Positions 1-8,056 of a stretch of 12,158 nt of DNA are shown in pieces. The position numbers and the translations under genes are program-made. How positions within the stretch are numbered: the first letter of the stretch is position 1; the number at the start of each line of letters is the position of its first letter. The notes beneath the pieces were generated by a model. That model saw only the letters and a list, made by a program, of their open reading frames with translations. It was not told the origin of the DNA and ran no database searches. This DNA is from Clostridia bacterium. GTDB taxonomy: Bacteria; Bacillota; Clostridia; Christensenellales; Aristaeellaceae. Location: assembly GCA_016295665.1 (NCBI GenBank), contig JAEDKS010000064.1:1-12158 (forward strand), given 5' to 3'.

Positions 1-846
1 CCAGCCGTCCTTGGTCAGGCGGTCAGCCACGCCACGGAAGTGCTCCGCCAGCTTGCTCAGCAGCTTCAGATCCAGTCCGGTGTCGAACTGGGTGCCCTGC
101 AGCGTCGCCACGATGGACTCGGTGGCGGGCTGGGAGGTGCCGGTCGCCAGAGGAGACAGGCAGGTGTCCACGATGTCGCAGCCGGCCTCAATGGCCTTCA
201 TCAGCACCATGGCGCCGGTGCCGGTGGTGTCGTGGGTGTGCAGCACGATGGGCAGCTTGGTGTGGGCCTTCAGCTTCTTCACCAGGCTGTAGGCCTGATA
301 GGGCAGCAGCAGGTTCGCCATGTCCTTGATGCAGATCAGGTCAGCGCCCATGGCCTCAATCTCCTGGGCCAGCTTCACGAAGTAGTCCTCGGTATGCACC
401 TCGGAGGTGGTGTAGCTCAGGGCGATTTCCGCCTTGCCGCCGTACTTCTTGGTCGCCTTGACGGCGGTCTGCATGTTGCGCAGATCATTCAGGGCGTCGA
501 AGCAGCGGATGATGTCGATGCCGTTCTCGATGGCCTTCTTCACGAAGAAGTCCACCACGTCATCGGAATAGGGACGATAGCCCAGCAGGTTCTGACCGCG
601 CAGCAGCATCTGCAGCTTGGTGTTGGGCATCGCCTTGCGCAGCTGGCGCAGGCGCTCCCACGGATCCTCGTTCAGGAAGCGGAGGCAGCTGTCATAGGTG
701 GCGCCGCCCCAGCACTCCAGGGAAAAGTAGCCAACCTTGTCCAGCAGATCGCAGACAGGCAGCATCTCATCGGTGCGCATACGGGTGGCAGCCTGGGACT
801 GATGACCGTCGCGCAGGATGGTATCGGTAATGAGTACCTTAGCCAT
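1..846 (-). CDS. oadA: Oxaloacetate decarboxylase alpha / 5S-type carboxyltransferase, N-terminal part (runs off the left edge)
   Basis: This is the first 282 residues of a biotin-dependent carboxyltransferase of the OadA / pyruvate carboxylase / transcarboxylase-5S family. The family moves CO2 between oxaloacetate and carrier-bound biotin, leaving pyruvate. A TIM-barrel active site is visible: RDGHQS at residues 12-17 (metal-binding Asp13), QMLLRGQNLLGYRPY in the middle, IKDMANLL with Lys174 at the position that is carbamylated in this family, and HTHD at 203-206 giving two metal-binding histidines. The start ATG has AGGAGG ten bases upstream. The gene begins 17 bases after oadB and is the last visible gene of the sodium-decarboxylase operon. 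The C-terminal part is outside the window, so I cannot tell whether it carries its own biotin domain; the separate carrier gene nearby suggests it may not. The family call is firm, the exact substrate is inferred. Confidence 0.93.
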   Translation of the reverse strand, partial: MAKVLITDTILRDGHQSQAATRMRTDEMLPVCDLLDKVGYFSLECWGGATYDSCLRFLNEDPWERLRQLRKAMPNTKLQMLLRGQNLLGYRPYSDDVVDFFVKKAIENGIDIIRCFDALNDLRNMQTAVKATKKYGGKAEIALSYTTSEVHTEDYFVKLAQEIEAMGADLICIKDMANLLLPYQAYSLVKKLKAHTKLPIVLHTHDTTGTGAMVLMKAIEAGCDIVDTCLSPLATGTSQPATESIVATLQGTQFDTGLDLKLLSKLAEHFRGVADRLTKDGW

Positions 847-863
847 AGTTGTTTATCCTCCTA

Positions 864-2312
<1,449 letters not shown>

Positions 2313-2349
2313 TGTATCAACTCACTTTCCTTGGAGACGGTGAGGAGCA

Positions 2350-2748
2350 TTACGCCAGGGTCACCAGCACATCGCCGGCGCTGACGGTCGCGCCCTTGTT
2401 GACCAGCACAGAGGTGACGGTGCCGTCCTTGGGCGCGAGAATCTCGTTCTCCATCTTCATGGCCTCCAGCACCACCAGGCAGGTGCCGTTGGTCACCTTG
2501 TCGCCGACCTTCACCTTCACGTCCAGAATGTTGCCGGGCATGGGGCTCTTGACGGGATCACCGGCACCGGCGGCAGCCTTGGGGGCAGCGGCGGGCGCAG
2601 CAGCCTTTGGCGCGGCAGCGGGAGCCGCCACAGGAGCCGCAGCCACGGGGGCAGCAGCACGGACAGGAGCAGCGGACGGAGCGCCGCCGACCTCCTCGAC
2701 CTCGACCTCATAAGCCTGACCATTCACAGTGATGTTGAACTTACGCAT
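2350..2748 (-). CDS. Stand-alone biotin carrier protein of the decarboxylase complex
   Basis: This 132-residue protein carries the biotin that shuttles CO2 from the carboxyltransferase to the membrane pump. It has a short N-terminal beta segment (residues 1-20, beginning MRKFNITVNG), a flexible Ala/Pro linker (about 22-62, with repeats of the type AAPKAAAPAAAPKAAA) and a biotinyl/lipoyl domain (about 65-132). The EAMKM motif marks Lys98 as the biotinylated residue. Size and layout match MmdC/GcdC-type gamma subunits or a detached OadA C-terminus. The ATG at 2748 follows GGAGGT by 7 bases. It lies 48 bases after the OadG-like gene and 37 before oadB, which places it in the complex. The long Ala/Pro linker gives a GC-rich repetitive DNA stretch around 2560-2680 but is normal for this family. 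A biotin ligase would be needed from elsewhere in the genome. Confidence 0.93.
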   Translation of the reverse strand: MRKFNITVNGQAYEVEVEEVGGAPSAAPVRAAAPVAAAPVAAPAAAPKAAAPAAAPKAAAGAGDPVKSPMPGNILDVKVKVGDKVTNGTCLVVLEAMKMENEILAPKDGTVTSVLVNKGATVSAGDVLVTLA

Positions 2749-2776
2749 GGAAGTTACCTCCTACAATCTCTGATGT

Positions 2777-2790
2777 GGCCCAATGGGGCC
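2777..2790 (-). other. Small hairpin between the oadG-like and biotin-carrier genes
   Basis: A perfect 5-bp stem (GGCCC/GGGCC) with a four-base loop lies in the 48-base gap between the two genes, which is longer than the other gaps in this operon. There is no U-run after it on either strand, so it is not an intrinsic terminator. It may stabilise or process the mRNA and so set the ratio of carrier to membrane subunit; that role is a guess. Confidence 0.35.
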
Positions 2791-2796
2791 GGTTCG

Positions 2797-3165
2797 TCAA
2801 AAATGGCTGTAAATCTGTTCCTCCCGACCGGCCTTCTGCCAGGCGGGGGCGGCGTTGATGCGGCGGACGCGGCGCACGGTGAAGCCGGTGCCCTCCTCCA
2901 TCATGCAGGCCACGGCAGCGGAGATGACGGCGATCAGGGCGTCATCCTCCGCCGCGGTCTCCTCGACCACGGGCTCAGCGGCGGGCGCGGGCGCAGGGGC
3001 CGGCGCAGGCGCGGCAGCCGTCTTTTTTGCCTTGGGCTTCCCCATCTTCGCGGTGGCGGTAGCCAGCACCTTGATCAGCGCGATCAGGATGCACAGGCCC
3101 AGGAACACCACCACAATGCCGACGAGTGCCACCAGCAGGGACGTTCCAAACGACAAACTTTCCAT
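2797..3165 (-). CDS. OadG-family small membrane subunit of the sodium-pumping decarboxylase
   Basis: This 122-residue protein resembles OadG/MmdD, the small subunit that assembles the soluble carboxyltransferase and carrier on the membrane pump. It has one N-terminal membrane helix (about residues 8-34, rich in Leu/Val/Ile), then a Lys-rich turn (GKPKAKK), then an Ala/Pro linker (about 49-65). A conserved C-terminal block follows: EDDALIAVISAAVA and a tail with FTVRRVRRI, PAWQKAGREEQI. That C-terminal block is typical of the clostridial OadG/delta-subunit branch. GGGGAG lies 8 bases before the start, and the gene begins 19 bases after the carboxyltransferase stop. Sequence alone does not separate an oxaloacetate (gamma) from a methylmalonyl-CoA (delta) decarboxylase subunit, so no symbol is given. 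Confidence 0.85.
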   Translation of the reverse strand: MESLSFGTSLLVALVGIVVVFLGLCILIALIKVLATATAKMGKPKAKKTAAAPAPAPAPAPAAEPVVEETAAEDDALIAVISAAVACMMEEGTGFTVRRVRRINAAPAWQKAGREEQIYSHF

Positions 3166-3184
3166 TTATCCAGCTCCCCTTCCG

Positions 3185-4654
3185 TTACAGCGGCAGGTTG
3201 CCGTGCTTCTTGGGCGGATTGGATTCGCGCTTGGAGGACAGCATCTCCAGGGCAGCGATCACATACTTGCGGGTCTCGGCGGGCTCGATCACATCGTCGA
3301 TCATGCCGGCCTCCGCCGCGTTCACGGCACCCGCCACCTTGGTGGCGAAGTCGCTCTCCAGCTGCCTGCGGGCCTCCAGCGCGTCGCCGGTGGAAGCCTG
3401 CAGCTCCTTCTCATAGAGCACCTGCACCGCAGCATCCGGCGTCAGCGCCGAGATGCAGGCACCGGGCCAGGCGTAGGTCACGTCGGCATTCGCCTTGCCG
3501 CCCATGGCGACATAGGCCTGACCGATGGCATCGCCCACCACAACGGACACCTTCGCGGTGGTCGCCTCGGCATAGGCGTAGAGCAGCTGCGCAGCGCCCA
3601 CCATCGCGGCGGCCTGATCGTCAGCCCCGGGCACGGCGATACCCTTGGAGTTGACCAGGCTCACCACGGGAATGGAGTAGCAGTCGCACAGCCGGATGAA
3701 GCGGGCCGCCTTCGTGCAGGAGGCGGGAGACAGCTCCCCGTTCGCCACGACCAGACCCACGCTGCGGCCGCCCATGCGGCTCAGCGCCACGCGGATTTCC
3801 TTGCCCCAGTCGGCGTACAGCTCCACATAGGAGGCCGCGTCCGCCAGACCCGCCAGCAGCGCGTCGCTGTCAGCAGCGTCGATCTCGGGCAGAATGCGGT
3901 TCATGTCATCGGTCTCGATGATGTCGGCATCCTCCGCGTTGCAGGCAGGCAGCAGGCCCAGCAGCTGCACGGTGATGGCGATGGCCTCGTCCTCGTCCGC
4001 GGCCTTCAGCGCCACGCCGCCCTGCGCCGCCATGACAGCGGCACCGCCCAGCGCCTTGGCGTCATAGGTCTTGCCGGTGATGGCACTCATGACCTGCGGG
4101 CCATAGACCATCAGCTGACCCACACTCTCCGCCTCAATGGACACGTCCGCCAGCTGCGCAATCAGCGCCGCGCCGCCCACGCAGGGGCCCAGCACCACGG
4201 CGATCAGCGGGCACACGCCGCTCAGCTTCGCCATCTTCGCGTAGATGGACGCGTAGGCGTTCATGGCTGCCGCGCCCTCGTCCACGCGCACGCCGGCGCT
4301 GTCGCACAGGGCGACCACGGGCGCGCCCGTCTTCTGTGCCAGATCCAGCACCTTGCAGATCTTCCGGGCCTGCTGCTCGCCCATGGCGCCGCCATGCACC
4401 GTGAAGTCCTGCGCAAACAGATACACCGGGCGATCCTCCACCGTGCCATAACCGGTGACGACACCCGCATAGTCGTTGTTCCGGGAAACCAGCGCGTCCA
4501 GCTCCACAAAGCTGCCCTGGTCCAGCAGCTTCGCCACGCGCTCGCGAGCCGTCAGCTTGCCCTGTGAGCGCTGCCTGGCAATGCGCTCGGCATCTCCCTG
4601 CAGAATCGCCTGCTTCCGGGCAAGCACCTGCTTGAGTTCCTGCGTGTTAGCCAT
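3185..4654 (-). CDS. Acyl-CoA carboxyltransferase of MmdA/PccB type (decarboxylase alpha-like subunit), divergent
   Basis: This 489-residue protein has the double crotonase-like fold of biotin-dependent carboxyltransferases such as MmdA, PccB and transcarboxylase 12S. The family moves CO2 between a carboxylated acyl-CoA and biotin. N-half landmarks are GKLTARERVAKLLD (32-45), TVHGGAMGEQQARKICKVLDLA (from 85) and LGPCVGG (155-161). C-half landmarks are KAARFIRLCD (315-324), LLYAYAEATTAKVSVVV (from 357), TYAWPG and the C-terminal signature KRESNPPKKHGNLPL. Several active-site segments differ from the usual family text: DSAGVRVDEG instead of DSGGARIQEG, LVNSKGIAVPG instead of LVDVPGFLPG, and GQAY instead of GGAY. 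The true substrate may therefore not be methylmalonyl-CoA. ATG 4654 was chosen over a frame-open ATG at 4735 because AAGGAG sits 7 bases before it and the upstream stretch holds the promoter-like elements. It is the first gene of the decarboxylase operon. Confidence 0.88.
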   Translation of the reverse strand: MANTQELKQVLARKQAILQGDAERIARQRSQGKLTARERVAKLLDQGSFVELDALVSRNNDYAGVVTGYGTVEDRPVYLFAQDFTVHGGAMGEQQARKICKVLDLAQKTGAPVVALCDSAGVRVDEGAAAMNAYASIYAKMAKLSGVCPLIAVVLGPCVGGAALIAQLADVSIEAESVGQLMVYGPQVMSAITGKTYDAKALGGAAVMAAQGGVALKAADEDEAIAITVQLLGLLPACNAEDADIIETDDMNRILPEIDAADSDALLAGLADAASYVELYADWGKEIRVALSRMGGRSVGLVVANGELSPASCTKAARFIRLCDCYSIPVVSLVNSKGIAVPGADDQAAAMVGAAQLLYAYAEATTAKVSVVVGDAIGQAYVAMGGKANADVTYAWPGACISALTPDAAVQVLYEKELQASTGDALEARRQLESDFATKVAGAVNAAEAGMIDDVIEPAETRKYVIAALEMLSSKRESNPPKKHGNLPL

Positions 4655-4661
4655 TTCCGTT

Positions 4662-4667
4662 CTCCTT
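4662..4667 (-). promoter_or_regulatory. Ribosome binding site deciding the carboxyltransferase start
   Basis: AAGGAG lies 7 bases upstream of ATG 4654, supporting this start over the in-frame ATG at 4735, which has no such site and would translate through the control region. Confidence 0.8.
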
Positions 4668-4680
4668 CCCTGTTTCCAAA

Positions 4681-4699
4681 GCTGCCGTGGGGCGGCAGC
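4681..4699 (-). other. Perfect hairpin upstream of the decarboxylase operon
   Basis: A 7-bp perfect stem, GCTGCCG/CGGCAGC, with a five-base loop lies 13 bases before the carboxyltransferase Shine-Dalgarno. No U-run follows, so it is not a terminator. If transcription starts upstream of it, it would form a 5' mRNA hairpin able to protect the message or affect ribosome loading. It partly overlaps the best -10 candidate, so it could instead be a protein-binding dyad at the promoter. Confidence 0.5.
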
Positions 4700-4724
4700 A
4701 TATGATATTGAAATGGGATTCCAA
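4697..4724 (-). promoter_or_regulatory. Possible promoter of the decarboxylase operon
   Basis: On the minus strand TTGGAA (4 of 6 to TTGACA) is separated by 16 bases from TATGCT (4 of 6 to TATAAT). The operon needs a promoter in this gap because a strong terminator closes the mgtE unit just upstream. The match is only moderate and this exact placement is uncertain. Confidence 0.35.
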
Positions 4725-4753
4725 ATTTGACCCATTTTTCTTTTTCGTCGAAA
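4711..4753 (-). promoter_or_regulatory. Inverted repeats that may be operators
   Basis: The gap before the carboxyltransferase gene holds AAATGGG (4711-4717) and CCCATTT (4731-4737) as a 7-bp inverted repeat around a CAAATTTG palindrome (4722-4729). A second dyad, TTTCG-T-CGAAA, lies at 4743-4753. They overlap or sit just upstream of the -35 candidate, a usual place for regulators to bind. I do not recognise either as a known site. Confidence 0.35.
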
Positions 4754-4800
4754 GATGCCTATTTCCTGCTTCTTCTACAAAATTTTCTCGATTATGCCAT

Positions 4801-4836
4801 AAAAAAGTGAGCGGGGACACATTTCAGCCCGCTCAC
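4801..4836 (-). terminator. Intrinsic terminator after the mgtE pair
   Basis: A 9-bp perfect stem, GTGAGCGGG/CCCGCTCAC, with a 12-base loop is followed on the minus strand by six Ts. It begins 8 bases after the stop codon of the second mgtE gene and separates the magnesium-transport unit from the decarboxylase operon. Confidence 0.92.
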
Positions 4837-4844
4837 CCTGTTAC

Positions 4845-6269
4845 TCAGCCCATATGCAGCACCTGAATCAGCATCAGCATCGCCAGGCCATAGTAGCTGA
4901 CCACCGCCACCAGATCATTGACCGTGGTGATCAGGGGCCCTGAGGCCACGGCGGGATCAAAACCCGCCGCCTTCAGCGCGATGGGAATCGCCGTGCCCGT
5001 CATGCTGGAAACCACCATGGCGACCATCATCGCCAGGCCGAGACAGCCGCCCACCGCAAACGCCTGCACCAGCGGATACCCCTCCGTCAAATGGATGTAC
5101 ACGCCCACCGCCGCGCCGGACAGCACGCCCAGCAGCAGACCGATCACCAGGCCGACCCGCAGCTCCTTGAGCGCCAGGCGCAGCTTCTCGCTGTGGTGTA
5201 CGCCCTCGTCCGACAGCACGCGGATGGAAACAGCCAGCGACTGCGTGCCCACGTTGCCCGCCATGTCCAGCACCAGCGACTGGAACGCAACCAGCACCGC
5301 CAGGCGCGCCATGACGCCGTCAAACAGGCTGGTGACCGCAGAGACCAGCAGCCCCAGCACCATCAGCACCAGCAGCCAGGGCAGCCGCTTGCGCATGCTC
5401 TCCACCAGCGGCTCGTGCAGATCCTCCTGCTCCGAAAGACCGGCAAACTGCGCGTAGTCCTCGGACAGGTCGTCTCCTACCGCCTCCGCCAGCGCCTGCG
5501 CCGTGACCACGCCGAGCATACGCCGGCTGCTGTCCAGCACCGGAATGGAGTCCTCGCTGTAGTCCTTGAGTTCCTCCAGACAGGCCGTCAGCACCTCGTG
5601 ATCGTACACATAGGGGTAGGAGGTGGTGATGATCTTCTCCAGATCATCGCCCTTCCGGGCGATCAGCAGCTCCTGCAGCGTCAGGGCGCCATAGAGCGTT
5701 CCGTCCTTCTCCAGCACATAGAGCGTGGAGATGTTGTCGTTCTCCCCCGCCTGCCGGGTCAGCTCGCGCATGGCCTGCTTGACCGTGGCACCCCGGGGGA
5801 TGCGGATGCAGTTGGTCGTCATGTAGCTGCCGATCTCGTCCTCGCCGTAGGAGCGCAGCAGATCGATCTCCCCTCGGGCCTCGCCGTCCATGCGGGCCAG
5901 CACCGCTTCCTGCTGCCGCTCATCCAGCGCTTCCAGCGCATCCGCCGCGTCTCCGGCATCCATCTGCTCCAGCACGTCGGCGGCCCGGTCAGCGCCCAGC
6001 TCCTGCATGTACGGGGCCGGGTCGTCCAGGTAGGAGAAGGCATCGGACAGCACATCCCCGTCCAGCAGTCTGTACAGCTGCTGCCGCTCCCCGGGCAGCA
6101 GCTCGGTCAGCATGCCGGCGATGTCGTTGGCATGGAAGCCTGCGAGCATCTCCCGCTTGTCCTCGGCGCGCAGGTTGCTGCGCAGAATGCCCAGCGCGTT
6201 TCTGGTATAGTCCGGGCGCTGCGGAATCAGGTTTTCGTTTTCCCTTGACATCAGATCCTTTTCATTCAT
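4845..6269 (-). CDS. mgtE: Magnesium transporter MgtE, second tandem copy
   Basis: This 474-residue MgtE-family protein is a Mg2+-gated Mg2+ channel of the cytoplasmic membrane. The N domain (about residues 21-145) is a helical superhelix. Tandem CBS domains follow (about 147-270, containing SYMTTNCIRIPRGATVKQAM and YSEDSIPVLD). The five-helix pore domain (about 297-474) contains AGNVGTQSLA at 337-346 and FDPAVASGPLITTVNDL with Asp452, the position of the pore Mg2+-binding Asp in the Thermus protein. It aligns nearly without gaps to the upstream copy but lacks that copy's long charged N-terminus. ATG 6269 has AGGAGG 7 bases upstream; an ATG closer to that site opens only a four-codon frame. 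The gap from the first mgtE stop is 22 bases, so the two are co-transcribed. Mg2+ is the best-supported ion, but some family members also pass Co2+ or other divalents. Confidence 0.94.
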   Translation of the reverse strand: MNEKDLMSRENENLIPQRPDYTRNALGILRSNLRAEDKREMLAGFHANDIAGMLTELLPGERQQLYRLLDGDVLSDAFSYLDDPAPYMQELGADRAADVLEQMDAGDAADALEALDERQQEAVLARMDGEARGEIDLLRSYGEDEIGSYMTTNCIRIPRGATVKQAMRELTRQAGENDNISTLYVLEKDGTLYGALTLQELLIARKGDDLEKIITTSYPYVYDHEVLTACLEELKDYSEDSIPVLDSSRRMLGVVTAQALAEAVGDDLSEDYAQFAGLSEQEDLHEPLVESMRKRLPWLLVLMVLGLLVSAVTSLFDGVMARLAVLVAFQSLVLDMAGNVGTQSLAVSIRVLSDEGVHHSEKLRLALKELRVGLVIGLLLGVLSGAAVGVYIHLTEGYPLVQAFAVGGCLGLAMMVAMVVSSMTGTAIPIALKAAGFDPAVASGPLITTVNDLVAVVSYYGLAMLMLIQVLHMG

Positions 6270-6291
6270 TCGGCATCCTCCTCTCCGGGCC

Positions 6292-7782
6292 TTATGGCAG
6301 CATCGGAATCAGGAGCAGCATCACCAGCCCGTAGTAGCTGACCACTGCCACCAGGTCGTTCAGTGTGGTGATGAGGGGGCCGGAGGCCACAGCCGGGTCA
6401 ATGTTCATCTTTTTGAAGGCCATGGGAATCACCGTGCCCGTCAGGCTGGAAATGGTCATCGCCAGCAGCATCGCCATGCCGAGGCAGCCGCTGACCTGGA
6501 AGGCGAAGGCCAGCGCCTCGCCCTTGGCAAAGTGGATATAGAAGCCCACGAAAAGACAGGAGATCAGGCCCATCAGGAGGCCGTTGCTGACGCCGATGCG
6601 CAGCTCCTTGAGCACCAGATGCAGCTTATCCTTACCGGTCAGGTTCTCATCGGTCAGCACGCGGATGGTCACCGCCAGGGACTGGGTGCCCACGTTGCCC
6701 GCCATGCCTAAAATCAGGGACTGGAAGGCCACGACCACCGTCAGCTTTGCCACCACCGGCTCAAAGAGTCCCACCACCGAGGACACCAGCATGCCCAGCA
6801 CCATCAGCACCAGCAGCCAGGGAATGCGCTTGGCAAGGCTCTGGGGCAGGGTTTCCTGCAGATCCTCCTCAGCGGTCAGACCAGCCAGCTTGGCGTAGTC
6901 ATCGCCCATCTCCTCGTCCACGACCTCCACCACGTCCTGGGAGGTGATGACGCCCAGCAGCTTCCGCTCACTGTCCAACACGGGGATGGAGTCCTCGGAG
7001 TAGTCCTTCAGCTGCTCCACGCACTCCGCCACCGTCTCATGGTCATACACATACGGATAGGAGGTGGTCATCAGCGTTTCCAGGTCGGTGTACTCCCGCG
7101 CGATGATCAGATCCTGCAGGGTGATCGTGCCATAGAAGGTCTCGTCCTGCTCCAGCACATAGATGGTGGACAGGTTGTCGTTCTCTGCCGCCTGATCCAC
7201 CACGGACTTCATGGCCTGCTTCACCGTCAGCCCGCGCCGGATATACACATAGTTGGTGGTCATCCGGCTGCCGATCTCGTCCTCGTCATAGGACCGAATC
7301 AGCTGAATGTCCTCGCGGGCCTCGTCCTCCACCTTGTCCAGAATGGCCTGCTGACGATCCTCGTCCAGATCCTCCAGGGCATCCACGGCGTCGTCGGCGT
7401 CCATGTTCTCGATGATGTCCGCCGCGACGTCGTCGCTCAGCTCCTCCAGATAGTCGCCGGCATCGTCCAGGTAGGCAAAGACCTCGGAGACCTCCTCCTT
7501 GCCGATCAAACGGTACAGCAGCCGCCGCTCATCGGGCGCCAGCTGCTCCACGGCATCCGCCATGTCGCTGTAGTGATAATCCGCCAGGCGCTCCCGCTTC
7601 TCCTCCACGGGCAGGTCGCTGCGGATCAGGTCGATCAGCTCCTGGTCATAATCGGGATGTTCAAATTCCTCCTGCGCGGGCGCGTCCTTCTCTTCCTCGT
7701 CCCGCTCCTCATCCCCGGGTGCCGCAGCCTGCTCAGGCACAGCCTGCTTCCTTTCTTCTTCCTTGCGTTCTTCTTCCTTCAT
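6292..7782 (-). CDS. mgtE: Magnesium transporter MgtE, first tandem copy, with charged N-terminal extension
   Basis: This 496-residue MgtE-family Mg2+ channel begins with about 40 residues of Glu/Asp/Lys/Arg-rich low-complexity sequence (MKEEERKEEERK through DEERDEEEKD). A helical N domain follows (about 45-170), then two CBS domains that sense cytosolic Mg2+ (about 172-298), then the membrane pore domain (about 320-496). Pore landmarks are AGNVGTQSLA (361-370) and IDPAVASGPLITTLNDL with Asp476. The frame stays open to 7875, but ATG 7782 is chosen because AAGGAG lies 8 bases upstream; ATG 7788 would have a spacing of only 2. Expression appears to be driven by the consensus promoter at 8057-8084 through a structured leader. 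It is the first gene of a two-gene unit with a close paralogue, which suggests either dosage or a mixed dimer; both are inference. Confidence 0.94.
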   Translation of the reverse strand: MKEEERKEEERKQAVPEQAAAPGDEERDEEEKDAPAQEEFEHPDYDQELIDLIRSDLPVEEKRERLADYHYSDMADAVEQLAPDERRLLYRLIGKEEVSEVFAYLDDAGDYLEELSDDVAADIIENMDADDAVDALEDLDEDRQQAILDKVEDEAREDIQLIRSYDEDEIGSRMTTNYVYIRRGLTVKQAMKSVVDQAAENDNLSTIYVLEQDETFYGTITLQDLIIAREYTDLETLMTTSYPYVYDHETVAECVEQLKDYSEDSIPVLDSERKLLGVITSQDVVEVVDEEMGDDYAKLAGLTAEEDLQETLPQSLAKRIPWLLVLMVLGMLVSSVVGLFEPVVAKLTVVVAFQSLILGMAGNVGTQSLAVTIRVLTDENLTGKDKLHLVLKELRIGVSNGLLMGLISCLFVGFYIHFAKGEALAFAFQVSGCLGMAMLLAMTISSLTGTVIPMAFKKMNIDPAVASGPLITTLNDLVAVVSYYGLVMLLLIPMLP

Positions 7783-7790
7783 GGGCATCG

Positions 7791-7796
7791 CTCCTT
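7791..7796 (-). promoter_or_regulatory. Ribosome binding site deciding the first mgtE start
   Basis: AAGGAG lies 8 bases before ATG 7782 and only 2 before ATG 7788, which favours the shorter form beginning MKEEERK. Confidence 0.75.
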
Positions 7797-7865
7797 TCCC
7801 CAACTGATCCGAAACGGATGCGGCTCCCCTTCGGGTACCGCGGCGTTCAGCCCTTTGCACACGCC

Positions 7866-7889
7866 AAAAAGGCATAGCGCAAATATGCC
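7866..7889 (-). terminator. Terminator hairpin inside the mgtE leader (attenuator)
   Basis: A 6-bp stem GGCATA/TATGCC with a seven-base loop is followed on the minus strand by five Ts. It sits about 84 bases before the mgtE start, within the leader rather than after a gene. Its 3' arm and T-run can instead be taken up in a longer alternative stem reaching 7854, so termination could be switched. The stem is modest, so termination may be partial. Confidence 0.55.
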
Positions 7890-8056
7890 GGGCTTACAGG
7901 GTATCATCCATTTTTTTGGTCACAGGCAAGAGCGACAGAGAGGGCCACCTGATCAGACGGCGAAAAGCCGGGTGAACCACGCAGCTCCAGGTCTGTCCCC
8001 TATACTGTCATGACCGTCCACTCGGCTTCACCTCACAATCATACCAATCTGCTTTC

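Larger units (their letters stand above)
7783..8050 (-). promoter_or_regulatory. Structured 5' leader of the mgtE operon, candidate riboswitch or attenuator
   Basis: About 268 bases lie between the predicted transcription start (near 8050) and the mgtE start, with no convincing gene. The 5' half can fold: GGTGAA (8032-8027) pairs with TTCACC (7976-7971), extended by CC/GG past a one-base bulge, and this helix abuts a hairpin CGGC-TTTTC-GCCG (7970-7958). GGTC (8015-8012) can pair with GACC (7993-7990) inside the first helix. The 3' half holds a terminator (7866-7889) and a competing antiterminator: TTTGCGC (7883-7877) with GTGCAAA (7860-7854) and GCC (7873-7871) with GGC (7865-7863). A small hairpin ATCCG-TTT-CGGAT (7819-7807) precedes the ribosome binding site. 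A Mg2+ M-box would be the expected class before mgtE, but I do not see its conserved core. That the leader regulates is inferred from this layout. Confidence 0.6.

Noticed and set aside
2855..4567. A 570-codon plus-strand open frame opposite the carboxyltransferase.
   Set aside because: It is low in complexity, has no family motif and is antisense to a well-supported gene, so it is a shadow frame.
7833..7844. GGGTACCGCGG on the plus strand, similar to the T-box motif GGTNACCGCG.
   Set aside because: No plus-strand gene lies downstream, no specifier or stem I region is seen, and the stretch is part of the minus-strand mgtE leader.
7894..7911. A five-codon minus-strand frame (MDDTL) just before the leader terminator, a possible leader peptide.
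   Set aside because: It has no Shine-Dalgarno, only an A-run before it, and such short frames are common by chance. The Asp pair is notable but not enough.
7908..7925. A run of seven Ts on the plus strand as a plus-strand terminator.
   Set aside because: No stable stem precedes it and there is no plus-strand gene to terminate.
5091..8013. Plus-strand open frames of 385 and 324 codons opposite the two mgtE genes.
   Set aside because: Both lie antisense to conserved MgtE coding sequence and resemble each other only because the mgtE genes are paralogues.
7783..8050. A standard M-box (ykoK) Mg2+ riboswitch before mgtE.
   Set aside because: The expected M-box core, such as the GACGCCAAUGGGUCAAC-type segment and its 3' partner, was not found by eye. 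A divergent member cannot be excluded without a covariance-model search.
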